NCBI GenBank assembly: GCA_016858145.1
Contig: JAEHOE010000001.1
Coordinates: 2,542,001-2,606,000, forward strand
Source of the DNA: Edaphochlamys debaryana
Taxonomy: Eukaryota > Chlorophyta > Chlorophyceae > Chlamydomonadales
Reading direction: 5' to 3'
DNA: 64,000 nucleotides
A program made the translations under genes and the position numbers. This document shows, in pieces, positions 48,474 through 60,600 of the stretch. Position 1 is the first letter of the stretch, and every line of letters starts with the position of its first letter. Under the pieces are notes generated by a model, which was not told the origin of the DNA, did no database searches, and saw only the letters and a program-made list of their open reading frames with translations.

Positions 48474-48839
48474 TGTTGGTTGTTTGGAAACGGCGCGGCG
48501 CAGCGCTAGCGCTGTGTGGGTGGCGATCTGGTTATTATGTATGAACGCTTCAAGAGTGCATCAGTGGGTGTGCTGCGCAGTGCAGAGTGCTGGCAATGCG
48601 GCCCTCGTTCGATGCCGCAGTCGTCGCGCGACGACCCCAACTGCTGCATTGCGCCCCAGCGTCGCCCCCGTCACAAACCGCTATATTAGCGCTTCTAGTG
48701 CCTAGCTAGGACCATCGACAGCTGCACCCGACAGCTTGCGACCGCACTTCCCGTCCACATGCCTCCGGCTCGCCGCAACCACTAGCGCGACGCGCTCGCA
48801 CCAACCCCATCCCCTTGAGCAAAGGGTCCAACTTCCACC
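48474..48839. promoter_or_regulatory. Shared promoter of two divergent F-box/LRR genes
   Basis: 366 bp separate the two ATGs. AT-richer words (TGGTTATTATGTATG near 48529, CTATATTAGC near 48682) are TATA-like candidates, one on each side. Confidence 0.55.
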
Positions 48840-51800
48840 ATGGTCGCGAGCGGGCCGGCGAGCCCTGGCGCCGGCCCCGACTGCGACGCTGGCCCCTCGC
48901 ACGCCCCCGCCGACCCCGCCCTCGGCTCCTCCTCCGGCCTCCTGGACCGCCTGCCCCCCGACCTGCTCTCCCGCCACGTGTGGCCGCTGCTGCCGCGGAG
49001 GGACCGGGCCGCGCTGCGGCGCACGTGCCGGGGCCTGGCGGCGCACGCGGCCGGCGACCTCATGCAGGACCTGCAGGCGAGCGCGGGCCAGCGGCCCGGC
49101 CCGTGGAGGGCGAGGGATGCCGGCTGAAGGCGTCAGGGTTCAAGCCGGCATGGCGTCACTGCCAATGTCCACTGTTGACTGCACGTCAGCTTGGGGCTGC
49201 CACTGCGCTCCAGCGCCTTCGGACCATGCCGCACCGCATCGCTCACGCAGAGCGGAGCGGAGCCATCCTACCTCCAACCGCCTGCCGCCCCTCCCGCCGC
49301 CCACTTCCACGCCGGGACCCCTCCCTCCTCCCCTTACCCACCCCAGGTGCTGGTGTGCCGGGCCTCGCTCCAGCACCTGACGAGCTCCGACCGCAAGCTG
49401 CACCACCGCTTCCCGCGCCCCTCCTCGCTGCTGCTGCGCCTGGCGCCGCCGCCGCCGCGGGAGGGCGCCGGAGGCAGAGGCGGGGGCGGAGGCGGCGGAC
49501 CCCCGGGGGAGGGTGGCGGCGACGGCTGGTACGGCAGCCAGGGCGTGCTGTCGTACTTTGTGTCGGAGCTGGGTACGGCGCCGTCCGTCAGGTCCGTGTC
49601 CCTCCAGGTGGGGCTCACGGGGGGTGGGGGCGGTCCTTGCCGGGGGACCTTCGTGCCTGTATAGCCCTTTCTGCTCACAGGCCCCTGCATCGGCGGGAGG
49701 GGGGGCACGGGCACCTGCTCACCCCGCCCTGCTGCTGCCGGCCCTGCTTGCATGCCCTGCGCCTGTCCCGCAACCACCCGTCGAGCCCCTCCGTGTCCGC
49801 CCGCACGTGCCCTGCCGCTGTGCTGCACGGCTCTAAGGCCCGGGGCTCCCCCTGGAACCGCCCGCTCCCTGCCCCTCCCCCCCCTGCACGGCCGCAGGGC
49901 TGGCAGGAGCTGTCGGGTCGGGACGTGCACCACCTGACGGCCGCCTACCCCCGGCTGCGGCGGCTGCACCTGGGCGGCATGGAGGGGAGCAACTACCTGC
50001 TGGGGTGGGGCGGGGGGGGGAGGGTGTGGGCTGGGGTGGGGGGGGGGGGGCGTCTGCCTACGGACGCGGCCATGGCCCCACCCCCGCAGACGCTGAGCTG
50101 CCGAGCATCGCTATGCAAGTGTGAACCCTCCCGCGCACGCATCCCCCACGCGCATTCCCTAGGTCGTCGCTGGATGCCCTGGGGTCGGCGCCGGCGCAGG
50201 GGCGGTGCCTGTGGCTGCAGGAGGTGGTGGTGGACGCACAGGTGGGGGGGGGGGGGGTGTTGGGAACTGAGCGGGAGGAGGGGAGGGGGGCGCGAGGTGG
50301 GGGAGCGCGAGGGCTGGGCGTTGCAGAGCAGGCCCCTGTGATACCAGTGTCCCTGGCCCCCCTCTCCCAAACGCCAACCCCACCCCACCCCACCCCACCC
50401 CACCCCGCCCCACCCCAGGTGGTCCTGGACACCTCCGCGGCCCTCCTGGCGCTGTCCCAGCTGCCCGCCCTCACCCGCCTGGAGCTGAGCGCCCTGCCGC
50501 TGCAGGTGGGGTGGGGGGGGCTGTGGCCATGGCCGGGGGGGCCGGGGGGGAAGCCACAAATTTGTACCAATGTACGGAAGAGTTGAGGAGGAACGGATGG
50601 GCGGAGTCCGCGGTGCCTACCAGCCACGCCCCCCTGGTCTCTTCCCCTCCCACCCCACCCCAGCCCTCCCTGGACCTTCCCCTGGCCCGCCTGGCTGCCT
50701 GCCCCCGCCTGTCCCGCCTGGGCCTGGTGTTCGAGGCCAGGCCCGCGGCCGTCGAGGCGCTGCTGGGGGGGCGGGGGGCGCTGGGGGCGCTCACGCAGCT
50801 GCGGAGCCTGGCGCTGGACTTCATGCAGGTGGGGGGGGGGGAAGGGAAGGTGCTCTGCGGGTCCTGTGTGGGCGCTAGCGCTCATGCGGTAGGCCCAGGG
50901 TTGATCCTTGTTGCTCCTGACTGTAGCGGTTGTTGACGAGACCTGACACTGCAACCAGCTCTCCCCTCGCCCCTCGCCCCTCGCCCCATCCCCTTTGCCC
51001 CCGACATGTTGACACCCCCCACCCCCCTTCCACCCCCCCTGGCAGCTGGGCACGGGGTCGAGCCAGTGGAACGCGGGCTGGCTGCTGCGGCGGGTGGCTG
51101 CCCGCATGCCCTATCTGGAGGCCCTGCATCTGCCCCGCGGATTCCTGTACGACAAGTCGGATCCGGATCTGCTCGCCGTACTGGCCAACCTGCCGCACCT
51201 GACGGACCTGGCGCTGGGCTCCCTCATCCTGGGGCCCGACACGGCGGCCGCAGCTGCCGCTGGCTTCCCCAGGGCCCCGCTCGGCGCCGCCTCCTCCCCT
51301 CCCTCGACCCCTCGGCATGCCGCCCCAACCGACAGTGCCGGCCCCAGCACACCAGGGCCTAGCACCGCCGGCCCCAGCGCGTCCCAGCCCAGCGCCCCCG
51401 GACCCAGCTGCCCAGGCCCAGGCCCCTCCTGCTCTGCAGCGACGGACGCAGCGGAGGCGCGGGCGCAGGCGCGGGAGCCAGAGCCAGAGCCATCCACTCC
51501 GCCGGGGGCAGTGCCGGCCCCGGGCTCGGCCCCGGCCGGCCCGCGGGTGTTCCTGGCTCGGCCCTGGCGGCGGCTGGCGCTGGGTGCGGTGATGCCCTGC
51601 TACCTGGAGCTGCTGCTGCCGCTGCTGGGCTCGGGCCTGCGGGCGGAGCAAGCGGGGCAGCCGGGGCCACCGGGGCAGCCGGGGCCGGGGTCATTGGGAC
51701 AGCAGCAGCGGCTGGGGATGGGGATGGGGGCAGGAGCGGGGGCGGGAATGGCAGAGCCCCCGGTGTCGCCGCTGGCACGGTTCAGCCTTGCGTCGCCGGG

Positions 51801-53467
51801 CGGGGCGGGAGGCGCTGCCGGGGCGGCGGGGCCGCGGGCGGAGGGTCGGGGCGGGGGCGGGAGCGGGAGCGGGCGGGGTCAGGGGGAAGGAGGGGCGGCG
51901 GGGCAGGCCGGGGAGGCGTGCGGCGTGCGGCTGCTGGAGCTGTGCAGCCCCTCGTCCGTGCCCCTGCTGGAGCTGCTGCCCAGGCTGGGGACACAGGCCC
52001 ATGCAGGCCCAGGCTCAGGCCCAGGCTCAGGCCCAGGCCCAGGCCCAGGCGCCGGTCTCTTATGCAGCCCGGGTCTTCAGTCCAGCGCTGGGCCTTCCAC
52101 GGCCCACGACCCCGCCGCATGTTCCTCGGACTGGGAGGCGCGGCCCGGGGGCCTGAAGGGCACGGCAGGGGAAGCCGCAGCGGCGGGAGCCGGGTCCGGG
52201 GGCGGCGGGGCCGGCCCCCCCGAGCTGCGGCTGGTGGTGCGGCTGGCGAGCACCTGGCGCGAGGTGGTGGGGGGGCTGGCGGCGCTGGGCCCGGGGCTGA
52301 CCCGCCTGGCCCTGCTGCCCACCTACCTGTACGGCAGCGCCACCATGATGCCGGGGGAGGTGGGGGGGGAGGGGGGCCCGGGGGAGGGGGAGGTCAGGCG
52401 GTGTTTGAACTGAGCGGAGGGGAAGAGTCGGAGACGCAAGGCGCTGCCATTGCGTGTGCAGCACTCAGCAGCCCAAGTGTCTGTGCGTGCGTGCCGAGGC
52501 GTCTGTGGCTGCTGCGAGGTAACGCATGAGCCGAGTGCGCGGCGGTCGTGTGCTGAAGACGCCGCGGTCGCAGCCCGCAGGGACTCCCCAAGGGGGGGCA
52601 AAGCCATGCGTGCCACCGGCTGGGAGGCTCCTCCCTCCCTCCCCATACCCAGCGCCTGACCCTGACCCCCCCTCTGCGCCCCACCCCCTCTGCGCCCCTC
52701 CCCCCCAGGTGGTGGCGGCCGTGACCCGGGCGCTGCCCGGCCTGGCCCACCTGGAGCTGCACCGCCTGGGGCTGGAGCCGGGGGAGCTGGGCTGCCTGGG
52801 GGGCATGCGGAGGCTGAGGTGGGGGGGCGGGGGGGGGGGGGTGGAGGGGGCCGGTGAGGCGGGGTGAGGGCGCAGAGCAGCGGGGGCAGTACACTGCGCG
52901 GCCCGAGCGGTCCGGGCGCATGAGCTAGGCACGGGGGGCAGGAAGGGGCTCGCGCTGGCCGTGACGCCGTTGGCCCGCTGTCTCTGAGGCTGCGTGGGCT
53001 CCTCCCCCTCCCGCAGGTACCTGCTGCTGAGTGTGGCCCAGGAGGCGTTGGACCGCCGCGGCCGGGCGCACGCGGGGGCGCTGGCGCGGGCGGCGCTGGA
53101 GGCACTGCACGAAGCGCACAGCGGCGCAGCGGCAGTGGCCGGCGGCGCGGGCAGGACGTCCGCGGACGCAGCGGCGGGGGGGGAGCGTGGGCCAGGCGGG
53201 GAAGGGGCGGAGGGCGTGGATGAGCTCGCGGGGACGCCGAGCCGGCTGCACCCGCACGACAGTACGGCAGCTCGTGCTGACGTGGTGGTGTGCTGCCCTG
53301 AGCTGGGCGTTGAGGAGGCGCGGGGCCTGGACGAGAGCGCCGAGCTGCAGTACGGGTCGTATGACGGGGCCGGCAGCCGGCTGCGGGTGGAGCGGTTGCC
53401 GTACGACTCGCTGACTCGGGTCCTGGCGGTGGGGTGCGGCATGGCGCTGGGCCGTTGGCGGCCGTGA
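48840..53467 (+). CDS. F-box-like leucine-rich-repeat protein, paralogue of its divergent neighbour
   Basis: Nine exons: 48840-49076, 49347-49607, 49898-50004, 50163-50241, 50419-50505, 50664-50828, 51046-52359, 52709-52818, 53017-53467; 2811 nt, 936 residues. The F-box-like start reads LDRLPPDLLSRHVWPLLPRR then TCRGLAAHA. Leucine-rich segments include YPRLRRLHLGGMEG, LPALTRLELSALPLQ, LTQLRSLALDFMQ, LPHLTDLALGSLILG and LPGLAHLELHRLGLEPGELG. Exon 7 carries a long Pro/Gly/Ser/Ala insert (about 51,270-52,200) with PGPGSG repeats. Exon 1 is 79 codons, the same length as exon 1 of the minus-strand neighbour, with similar sequence (VW, TC, then LHHRFP against LKSRYP). Intron 1 is GC-AG (49077-49346). 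Confidence 0.82.
49077..49346 (+). other. GC-AG intron in the plus-strand F-box/LRR gene
   Basis: The donor is CAG|GCGAGC and the acceptor is CCCCAG, phase 0. The exon boundary coincides with that of the paralogue (after codon 79), where the donor is AAG|GTGCGC, which supports the GC donor here. Confidence 0.75.
52005..52050. repeat. GGCCCA/GGCTCA hexamer repeat, coding
   Basis: Tandem hexamers encode alternating Pro/Gly/Ser (GPGSGPGSGPGPGPG) in the LRR gene insert. Confidence 0.8.
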
Positions 53468-54602
53468 CTGACGCACGACACATGAAACTAGCCAGGCGAT
53501 AAGGAATTTCATGGGCCTCGGGGCGTAAGGGGTAGGCATGAAACCGCCGCCGCTCCTCCCTTACTGGCGTGTTGGGTCGCGCAGTGCGGTGTGCCGTTCG
53601 TCCTGTCGTTCGTCCCCGTGAGGCCCACCTGCCAGGCCATAACCTATCGCTGCAGGACGGGGCAACTTCCCTGCTGGCGTTGTATACGTACCTGCGCGAC
53701 GGGGGGAAGCGGGCTGAGTCAATGTTGCGGCGGGCAACAATCCGTTTTGCATTCCGTTCACGGCACCTTCACCCGTGACCGGGTTACCGGGTTAGTGCGA
53801 AGTAACTACCTTCATAGCACGAAGAACTGCACGAATTCGTCCAACAAGAGCGCTCGCCCTTTGTGCGATTTCCACCCTGCACACGATGTCGTTGAAACAC
53901 GCTAAGCCACCCTGCTATATGTTCTGAGGTGTGCCGTAAGACTAGAAGCCTGGTCAACGGAGCTCGGGGCGCGCTTGCGATGAGTTCGGCCTAACGCACC
54001 CCATCGGCCCGGGCGCCTTGTAGTCTAAGCAGCACAGATCGGAGCAGCACGTTTAGGCAATGGAGCGCTTGTGCAACGCCAGGCTGCCGTGTTATTGAAT
54101 GGGAGGGCGCGCCGGGCCGCACTGGTGGCGACAGCTCCGCGCCGATGTAGCGGTGAGCTCAATGCGTCTTGAGTACGTGGTATCAACGGCGTGTCGACCA
54201 TGTGGGGTTTCGGGGTGTGATACATTGCCTTGTTGTTGGGGCGACCGCCCTGGAAACCTCTCCTCGCCCTCCAGGGTTGCAGAGGGGGTTCGCCGATGGC
54301 ACGACTTGCGTTTTGCGGTCTGATGGCGTTCGTCGGGTCTCAGACGGGTCTCAGTCGGGTCTCAGTCGGCTCCCCTCCAGCACGCCAGTCCCCCACCCCC
54401 TGGCATGTGCTCCGGGACATGCCGCGGCTTCCCTCCAGCACGCCAGTCGCCCCCCTTCTCCGCAAGGGTTCCCCGCTCATAGGCGGCCACGCTTCACAGG
54501 CACTCTGCGTCGGCCAACAGTGGGATGCCAACACATCGTCGTATGCCCCGTTGTCTGAAATTAACCCGCCCATCTTTCTCCTAAACCCCTCCTCCCCGCT
54601 AG
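53468..54602. other. Region upstream of the CHASE-phosphodiesterase gene
   Basis: It contains the 3' flank of the LRR gene, the promoter, and probably the missing first coding exon of the next gene (ATG 54162, in MRLEYV before a GT, is one candidate). It also holds direct repeats at 54333-54448. Confidence 0.45.
54333..54448. repeat. Direct repeats upstream of the phosphodiesterase gene
   Basis: Three tandem 11-bp units of (T/A)CGGGTCTCAG start at 54333. An 18-bp word, CCCTCCAGCACGCCAGTC, occurs at 54373-54390 and 54431-54448. Confidence 0.75.
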
Positions 54603-57600
54603 AACGTGCGCCGCATCTGCTGCCAGCACCCCTCCACGCTCCTGGTGCCCCTGCTGGTGCTGGGTGAGACCAGGACTGGGACTGGGACTGGAGACTGGCA
54701 CCTACTGGCACTGGCACTGGGACTGGGACTGGGGCCTGGGACTGGGCCAGGGCCAGGGCCAGGGACTCGCACGTGGCAGCTAGCTCCTTGTGCATGGGGC
54801 CGCCTGCACACGCCGCGCCGCCCCAATCCACGCAGGCCTCGTGCTGGGGTTCGGGCTGTGGGGCGTGCTGCACTTCAACAATGTCGAGGTCTCCAGCGCC
54901 AAGGTGGGTGTAAGAGGCACGGGGGGTGTAAGAGGCCCCAGCAGGCAGGGCGCACAGCTGCAGTTTAGGTTACAGGCGGGCGGGGGCCTGGAGTGCGCCG
55001 CTTGTGCGCGTCCATGTTGTCCGCCGCGGGGCCCTGTGGGGCTGGGCTCAGCGGCGCCCCTTGCATGTGCGCAGTGCCCTGGCGGCTGGCACGACGCTTC
55101 CCCCCCTCGTGACCCCGACCCTGTGACCCCCTCTTCCCCTGCAGGACCGCGCGGCTGCGTTCGCTCTGGACGTGGCGGTGTGGTACCGGGAGCAGGTCAC
55201 ATGGGCCATTGCGCCCGTGACCCTGCTATCGGCCATGGTGGGGGAGGCCGGGGGGGGGGTAGTGTCCGGCAAGGAGGGTGGGGTCCGGCAGGGGGTGAGA
55301 GGCCGCATAACTGGGCCTGGGTTTGGCACTCGGGCGTGGGGACGGTGCGGCGGCGGTGGTGGTGGCCATAGCAGAGGCGGGGAGCACCGCAAGGAGAGCG
55401 TCCAGGGGTTGTCCGCGGGGCCCGTCCAGGGAGCACACTGGGGCCTTCAAGCGGCTGTGCTTCCCTCACCGGTACCACGCCTGCAGGTGGCCTACAACCC
55501 CGATTACGCGGCCGCCAGTTCCCTCTTCAAGGGCCTGGCCCCTACCATCATGGCCCAGGTGGGGCCGAGGGTGGGGGGCGTGTGGGTGGGGTGCTTCAGT
55601 CTTGAAAGGAGCACCGTACCTAAGTTTCAGATGGTGGGGGAGCACGAGCTACCGGGGAGACGGAGGTCAGCCAGCAGACGCCCTGACAGAACCCCTGGGT
55701 GCTTGCCATCCCCTCCCCGGCAGACGCCCTCCAACGTGACTAAGCAGGTGACTGGTGGGGCGACTGGTCATGCATAACCGGCACTAAAGGAGGGGGCCTT
55801 CAGGCTAGGGCTGATCGCAGTGTAATCACGTAGGGCCTAGTAACCGTAAGCGAGCAGCAGAAGGGGCGTGCGAGCAGAAGGCCCCCTGCTCAACCCACTG
55901 CCCGTACCTGTACGACGCCGTACGCAGATCGAGTACGTGCCGTTTGGCGTGGTGCTGGACATCGAGCCCTCGGCGGGCAACGAGAAGGCGTACGGACTGG
56001 ACCTGTTCGCACGTGAGGGGACTCGGCGGCGGCCTGCCTCGGGGGTTCAAGGGGGGAACTGGGCGGGTGGCGTCGCCTACGGGGGTGGAGCCAGCGGCCC
56101 AGGAGCCGGTTGCCCTGGTGGAGGTCAGCATGGGCCTAGGCCTGGGCCTGGGCCTGGGCCTGGGCCTGACCTTGGGCCTGGGCTTTCGGAATCGACCGCA
56201 AAGGGAGCGGCAGAGGCGAACGCTGGTGGGCCTCACATGTCCGCTTGCCCGCCCTCCCCCCCTCCCCCCCTCCCCCGCTCGATCCCCTCCAGTGGACACG
56301 GACAAGGACGGGGCGGTGGAGACGGTGCGGACGCGGCGGCTGACGCTGGTGGGCCCCCTGCCCTTCTTCGAGGGGGGGTACGGAGTCATCGTGCGGCACC
56401 CGGTGGGGCCCTGAGGGGTGACTGGGGGGGGGCAGGAGAGGAGGGTCCAGCGGATGGGCTTGAGGGGAGGATGAGGTTGGGGCGGAATCCCTGGAGAGGT
56501 TGTGGCGTGCCAGGCGCTCGTTCAGCTGCGGCGACACGTCACGCCGTTGGGAATTACACGAGGGCAACATGGGTGGCTTGCGATTGCCTCTCGTGACGGT
56601 CCACAGTGCCTGTGTTGTGAGGTGTGGTGTTGATCTGGGGTGATCATGTCGTGGGCAAGCGAACGATCACCGGTGTCTCGGGATGCGGTGCCCGCCCGGG
56701 GTGCGCGTTCCTGACGTGGTTTCGTGCCGCCGACCCGTGGCCACAGATCTTCGTACCGGGGGTGGCGGCGAACGAGACGTTCGGCATTCCCAACCCGCTC
56801 AACCCCTACCTGGACCTCCACTGCGGCGGCTGCTCCTACAACGCCACTAGCCGCACCAAGTTCTGGGGCTTCGTGAGCGGGGGCTAGGCTGTGGGGGCTT
56901 GGGGTTGGAGCCCGAAGGGTTGGGAGGGTGTCTGCAGGCGCGGCCACAGGCATCCTGCAGGCCCGATGGGCAGTTCAGCCCGCGTCCCCCGGCTTCTGGG
57001 GTTTCGCGCGCGAACAGGGGGGGGCGGCACCGAGGTGCTCGAAAGGGGTGGGGGTGCCAGCAGCCACACGGCAGGCCCCACGGGCGGCTCTAGAAAGCAG
57101 CGCGAGGGGGGAGGCGGGGCATGCACGAGGGCGCCCGTACCCCCGACTGGGCACGGACTGCTGCCCCAGGTCCCCAACCCGTGCTCCCTTCCACCTGCTC
57201 CCCCCCCCTGTAGGCCGCGGCGCTCATTAGCCTGGATGCCATAGCGGAGGCCCACAACCCGCAGCTGCAGTCCCTGGCGGCCGCGGGGTACCGATACGAG
57301 GTGCGTGCCTGCGCGGTCTGACCTGACTTGTGGTTGGTGGTGCCGGTGGGTGGGTGCGTGGGAAGGGTGGGTGGGTGTTGCACCCATACCGATACGAGGT
57401 ATGTGATCAGCGCCCACTCTAGTCAGTGCCCAGCTCAGCGTGGACGCCCGGCTGGCGCGTGCCGCGTGCGGGAGGCCCTCGCCCGCGCTGACAACCCCCG
57501 CCCCTGCCACCGTTGCAACCGCCCGGGCTGCCCCCTGCCCCTCCCTGCCACCAGATCCGCACACTGGGTACCGACACAGACCCGCCCGTGCTCATCGGCT

Positions 57601-60600
57601 CCAGGTGGGCACGAGGGCGGGGCTGGGGGTGCGGGGGGTGCAGGGGGTGGGCCCTCTGCACGGCTTGTGCCAACCCACAGGCTGCCGCCACGCCTGCCCC
57701 AGCTCGCCCCTTCCCCCTGCCCTCTCCGCTTCCGCTCCCCACACCCGCCCTCGCACCACCCCCACCCTTACCGGTACCGGGATACCCTTTCCTGCCCTGC
57801 CCGGGTCCCCTACTTCCCCTCCCACCCGCAGCGCCTCGCCCCCCTCCGACCCGGTCTCCTCCACCATCTCCCTGCCGGGCCAGGAGTGGGTGGTGCGGGT
57901 GGCGCCCGCCCGCGGCTGGTCGCCCCCCCTGAACCGGGGGCTGCTGGCGGGAGTGGTGCTGCTGGGGGTGGCGCTGGCGCTGCTGGCCTTCGCACTGCTC
58001 GTGTCCAGGTGGGGGCGCTGGGGGGAGGCAGAGGGGGCGTGGGGACGGGGGGAGCAGGCGGGGCTGGAGGGGTGGGGGGGGGCCGTGGAGTAGGGTTGGT
58101 TGGGGGCTGTGGGGTTTCGGGGATGCGGGTCCCACTGCTTTTCCCTCCCCCCCCGCCCAAAGGCGCAAGCACCAGATGCTGCTGGAGGCGCACGCCGCGC
58201 CAATACACACAGGCCTCCCCCGGTTTCCCCCCCTTCTCTCCTGCCCCCGCCCAAAGGCGCAAGCACCAGATGCTGCTGGAGGCGCTGCTGCCCAAGGACG
58301 TGATCCAGGACCTGCAGCAGCACACCGCCCCGCTGGAGGGACCCAAGATCATGGAAGCGGGTGCGCGCGGGCGGGGGCCGGGGTGCCGGCAGGGCGGGGC
58401 GAGGCAGGGCAGGGCGACGGAGGCAGGACGGGGCAGGGCAGGACCGTCCGCGTCCTCCAGTCCGTGCACATGCCCATGCCCATGCACTCGACCTTCTGCC
58501 GCCCCCCGCCGTGCATGCTGACGAGGCAGGACCTATGCGCGTACTTTAGGCCGTGCACATGCCCGTGCGTCATGGCCCGGCGGGGTGGCCCGACTTTGCA
58601 CCGCTAAAGCACCCTCCTCCCCTCCCCTCCACCCACCCCCACAACTCCTTCATCCCCTCCCTTCATCCCCCCCTTCAGAGACCACCGCCAACCTGCTGCT
58701 GGCCATGCTGGGGCAGCTGCTGGAGGGGCGGCTGCCGGACGTGCGGGACGTGGTGTTCGTGCGCCAGGCCATCCTGCGCTCCACAGACATATACCAGGTG
58801 GGCGCGGGTGGGGGTGGGGGTGGGGGACCTAGCTGACCGAGCTCGTCGCGAGCTCGGGCCAGGTGGGCCTGGGGGCGGGTTAATGGAGAGGGGTGGCAAG
58901 GGGGAAGGAGCGTGCGGGGGGAAGGAGCGTGCGGCACCGTGGCGGTGGCTGGCCGCCTCAGGGAGCTGCAGGGGCGATGGTCCCGCTAGACCGAACACCG
59001 CCCCCTAGGCTGCTCTTCGGGCCTTGGCCGCAGCCAGCTCTTGCTGACGCCCGCCCATACAGCGTCTTCACTGCCTTACCGTACCCCTTGTCCTTGCTCT
59101 TCCCGCGCTCCCCCCCACCCCCGCCGCCTCCACAGCCCCACGACCTGCAGATGCACTTCCGTAACGCCAACCTGGACGTAAGGCCGGGGCCGGGCCGGGC
59201 CGGGCTCCGCCTGGGGTTGGGGTGTGCGTGCATTTCTGTAGCGGGCTGGGGCAGACCTGGGCGGGGACGCAAGCCCCACCTGCCCCCAGTCCCTTGCTGA
59301 AGGGAAGAACATGCCGGGCACCGAAAGCAACGGCCCTCACGGTAGCCCCCGCTTTCCTCGTCTTCAAGCTCCACACCTACCCGCATCCCGCCCCAAATCT
59401 CATCCCCAACCACCCTCAGCACGACGTGGCACGCAACCTCATGCAGCAGCTCGGAGCCACCATGCGGGCCTCCCTCTTCGGAGACCTGTCCCGGCACGGC
59501 CTTGGGGGCGGGATGGGGGTGGGCGGGGAGGGGCTGGAGGCGGGGGGCTGCGAGGACGACCTCCCGCTGGACGGCGGCTACGAGTGCGGCACGGAGGCGG
59601 GCTCGGAGGCGGAGGCGGAGGAAGACGGGGACTGGACGCCGCAGGGGCTGCACGGCTGGGCCAGCGGGGAGGGAGCCATCCCCGGTCAGGCGCCCGGCGT
59701 GGGGGGGGTGGCGGTGCCCCGCAGCTGGGCGCGAGGGCGCAAGGACTGGAGCACGCTGTTCGGAGCGCTCACGTGAGAGGGGCAGGGGGGCTGAGAGAGG
59801 GGCGTGTGCGGCGAGGGGTGCGGTGGCGGCGCAGGCACAGCTGGGCCGGGTGCCGGGGTTCCTGGGGCTGGGGCCGGGGTCCGGGGGCGTGCTCGGCTCA
59901 CAGCACCGCGCAAGTGCAGCACAGCACGCCGACCCCGCGCCGCGTATGCCGCACGTTCCCCGCCCCTCCAGGTACATCCTCACGCCCGCTCCCGCCGGCG
60001 CGCCCGGCTACCCGGGGGGGGCGCACTCGGCTCGGTTCGACAGCGACCCCTACCGCCGCAGCGGCACGGGGGGCCTCTACCCCGGGGGCGACCCGCTGGC
60101 GCACCCAGGCGGCGGCGGCAGGCGCATGCTGGGACCTGTGAGCGGCGCCTACGCGACCCTGGATGTCAGCATGTACGGCGGCGGTCCTTTCACCAGCGGT
60201 ACGGCCACGATCACTGGATTGGGTACCTGCGGCGGTGGCGTTACGACTGGCGGGGCCGGCGGCGGCGGGCCTGGCGGCGGCGGCGGCGGGACGGCAGGGC
60301 AGATCGTGAGCGGCTGCAATATTGTCAGCGGGGCCTCTGTCATCTTGACAGGGCATGCAATCATTGAAGAGACCAGCGGCGGCAGCGGCGTGCTTGGCGG
60401 CAGCGGCAGCAATCCGAACATTGGCAGTGGCGGGGTCCCGCCCGCGTCCGCCGACGGCGTGTCAGGGCTGGCGGCGGCGGCGAGTCAGCGGCCGTCCAGT
60501 CAGTCGCCATTCTTTACTCGTGCCATGTCTTTCTTCCGTGACTCCGCAACGCCGACCGCATCTGCCGTACCGCTCGGCGGCGCCGCCAGTACGGGCGGCG

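Noticed and set aside
52005..56181. Hexamer repeats as a CRISPR array
   Set aside because: Contiguous short simple repeats without unique spacers, in a eukaryotic nuclear context.
58151..58191. First copy of the duplicated exon start as the functional exon
   Set aside because: After the shared 41 bp it leaves the frame; only the second copy continues into the open LLPKDVIQDL exon and keeps phase with both neighbours.
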